Assembly (NCBI GenBank): GCA_028683635.1
Contig: JAQUHL010000073.1
Location: 1 to 8,140 of the forward strand
Length of the DNA: 8,140 nt
Source of the DNA: Candidatus Cloacimonadota bacterium
GTDB taxonomy: Bacteria > Cloacimonadota > Cloacimonadia > Cloacimonadales > Cloacimonadaceae
Direction of reading: 5' to 3'
Under the pieces are notes generated by a model. It saw only the letters and a program-made list of their open reading frames with translations, was not told the DNA's origin and made no database searches. A program made the position numbers and the translations under genes. This document shows positions 7,969 through 8,140 of this stretch, piece after piece (the first letter of the stretch is position 1; the number at the start of each line of letters is the position of its first letter).

Positions 7969-7975
7969 TCGGCAC

Positions 7976-8003
7976 GAAGTGTCTCAAAGGTTGGTGTAAA
8001 TTG
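7976..8003 (+). repeat. Probable terminal inverted repeat of the IS (left copy)
   Basis: The stretch from GAAGTGTCTCAAAGG through TTGGTGTAAATTG has the length and the internal GTGTAAA expected of an IS256-type terminal repeat. Its reverse strand supplies the TGA (7984-7986) that closes the reading frame of the interrupted large gene. The partner copy is not in the window, so the exact limits are a guess. Confidence 0.4.
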
Positions 8004-8014
8004 GAGTCAGCCAA

Positions 8015-8122
8015 ATGAAGAAAAAGGTTGAGCCGGATCCCACTCTTTGTTTTGATGGTTTTAACCAAAAAACTAAAGAACAAGGAGACGATCATGACTC
8101 AACCGAAGAGAAAGAAAGATGA
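8015..8122 (+). CDS. Short overlapping reading frame, possible leader peptide (35 residues)
   Basis: The frame starts at ATG 8015-8017, eight bases after GGAG (8003-8006), and ends at TGA 8120-8122. The peptide is very charged (MKKKVEPDPT at the start, HDSTEEKER at the end) and resembles no family I know. Its last 29 bases overlap the start of the frame at 8094 in another phase, and its stop lies within it. It could be a leader coupled to the transposase gene or simply chance; the frame at 8094 has the stronger ribosome binding site. Confidence 0.25.
   Translation: MKKKVEPDPTLCFDGFNQKTKEQGDDHDSTEEKER
8082..8087 (+). promoter_or_regulatory. Ribosome binding site of the right-edge gene
   Basis: AAGGAG stands six bases before ATG 8094-8096. 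It is a near-ideal Shine-Dalgarno sequence and decides between this start and the overlapping frame at 8015. Confidence 0.7.
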
Positions 8123-8140
8123 AAGAGCGGAATTGGTCAA
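8094..8140 (+). CDS. Start of a plus-strand gene, probably the IS transposase (runs off right edge)
   Basis: Only 15 complete codons are visible (MTQPKRKKDERAELV), a basic start followed by a likely helix. The good AAGGAG site and the open frame support a real gene, transcribed divergently from the large TPR gene. Nothing catalytic is visible, so the transposase call rests on the IS-like end just upstream and on the usual distance between such an end and its gene. An unrelated small DNA-binding or hypothetical protein cannot be excluded. Confidence 0.55.
   Translation, partial: MTQPKRKKDERAELV

Larger units (their letters stand above)
7971..8140 (+). mobile_element. Left end of an insertion sequence, IS256-like (continues past right edge)
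   Basis: Three signs coincide: the large minus-strand gene starts abruptly in mid-domain; the adjoining bases contain TCTCAAAGGTTGGTGTAAAT, similar in layout to IS256-family ends, which often have TCAAA...GTGTAAA; and a plus-strand gene with a strong ribosome binding site begins about 120 bases inward, as in IS256 elements. The outer boundary cannot be fixed but must lie between about 7968 and 7984. The 8-9 base target duplication and the other end are outside the window. The family is tentative; a different IS family is possible. Confidence 0.5.

Noticed and set aside
1..8140. CRISPR array, tRNA or rRNA genes
   Set aside because: No regularly spaced direct repeats, no tRNA-like cloverleaf and no rRNA-like sequence were seen on either strand.

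Overview
The window shows three protein-coding regions, all on the minus strand, plus what looks like the left end of an insertion sequence at the right edge with its own plus-strand gene. The organism is probably a Gram-negative-type (diderm) bacterium. One gene encodes a lipoprotein with a clean lipobox and a CsgG-like domain, both typical of outer-membrane periplasmic proteins. Base composition, from a few sampled lines, is about 33-40% GC in the two large genes and about 43-47% GC in the left-hand gene. The phylum cannot be read from the sequence; an FCB-group or similar environmental bacterium is only a guess.

Layout, left to right. (1) 1-578, minus: the N-terminal 192 residues of an SNF2-family (superfamily 2) DNA-dependent ATPase, running off the left edge, with readable ATPase motifs I, Ia and II (DEAH). 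(2) 579-940: about 360 bases with no convincing gene, holding a candidate promoter for the SNF2 gene, a perfect 12-base palindrome in its leader and a pair of small dyads. (3) 941-3493, minus: an 850-residue lipoprotein made of TPR-like helical repeats, a CsgG-like domain and a C-terminal TPR-like tail, with a good ribosome binding site. (4) 3494-3948: a 455-base gap with no secure gene, containing a small coding-like reading frame that may be a gene remnant and a perfect 7-bp inverted repeat. (5) 3949-7968, minus: a 1339-residue TPR-rich protein whose beginning reads like the middle of a STAND/AAA-type ATPase. It has a 'GSPKK' lid-like motif but no P-loop. (6) From about 7971: sequence resembling an IS256-family terminal inverted repeat, then a plus-strand reading frame at 8094 with a strong ribosome binding site, probably the transposase, running off the right edge.

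The main interpretation is that an IS inserted into the 1339-residue gene and removed its promoter, ribosome binding site and the P-loop half of its ATPase. An in-frame stop (7984-7986) lies inside the IS end, only six codons before the first ATG. The remaining 4 kb frame has no internal stop, so the insertion looks recent or the fragment is still expressed. A large ATPase-TPR protein next to an SNF2 ATPase and an IS suggests an accessory or defence-type island, but no complete known defence system is visible here.
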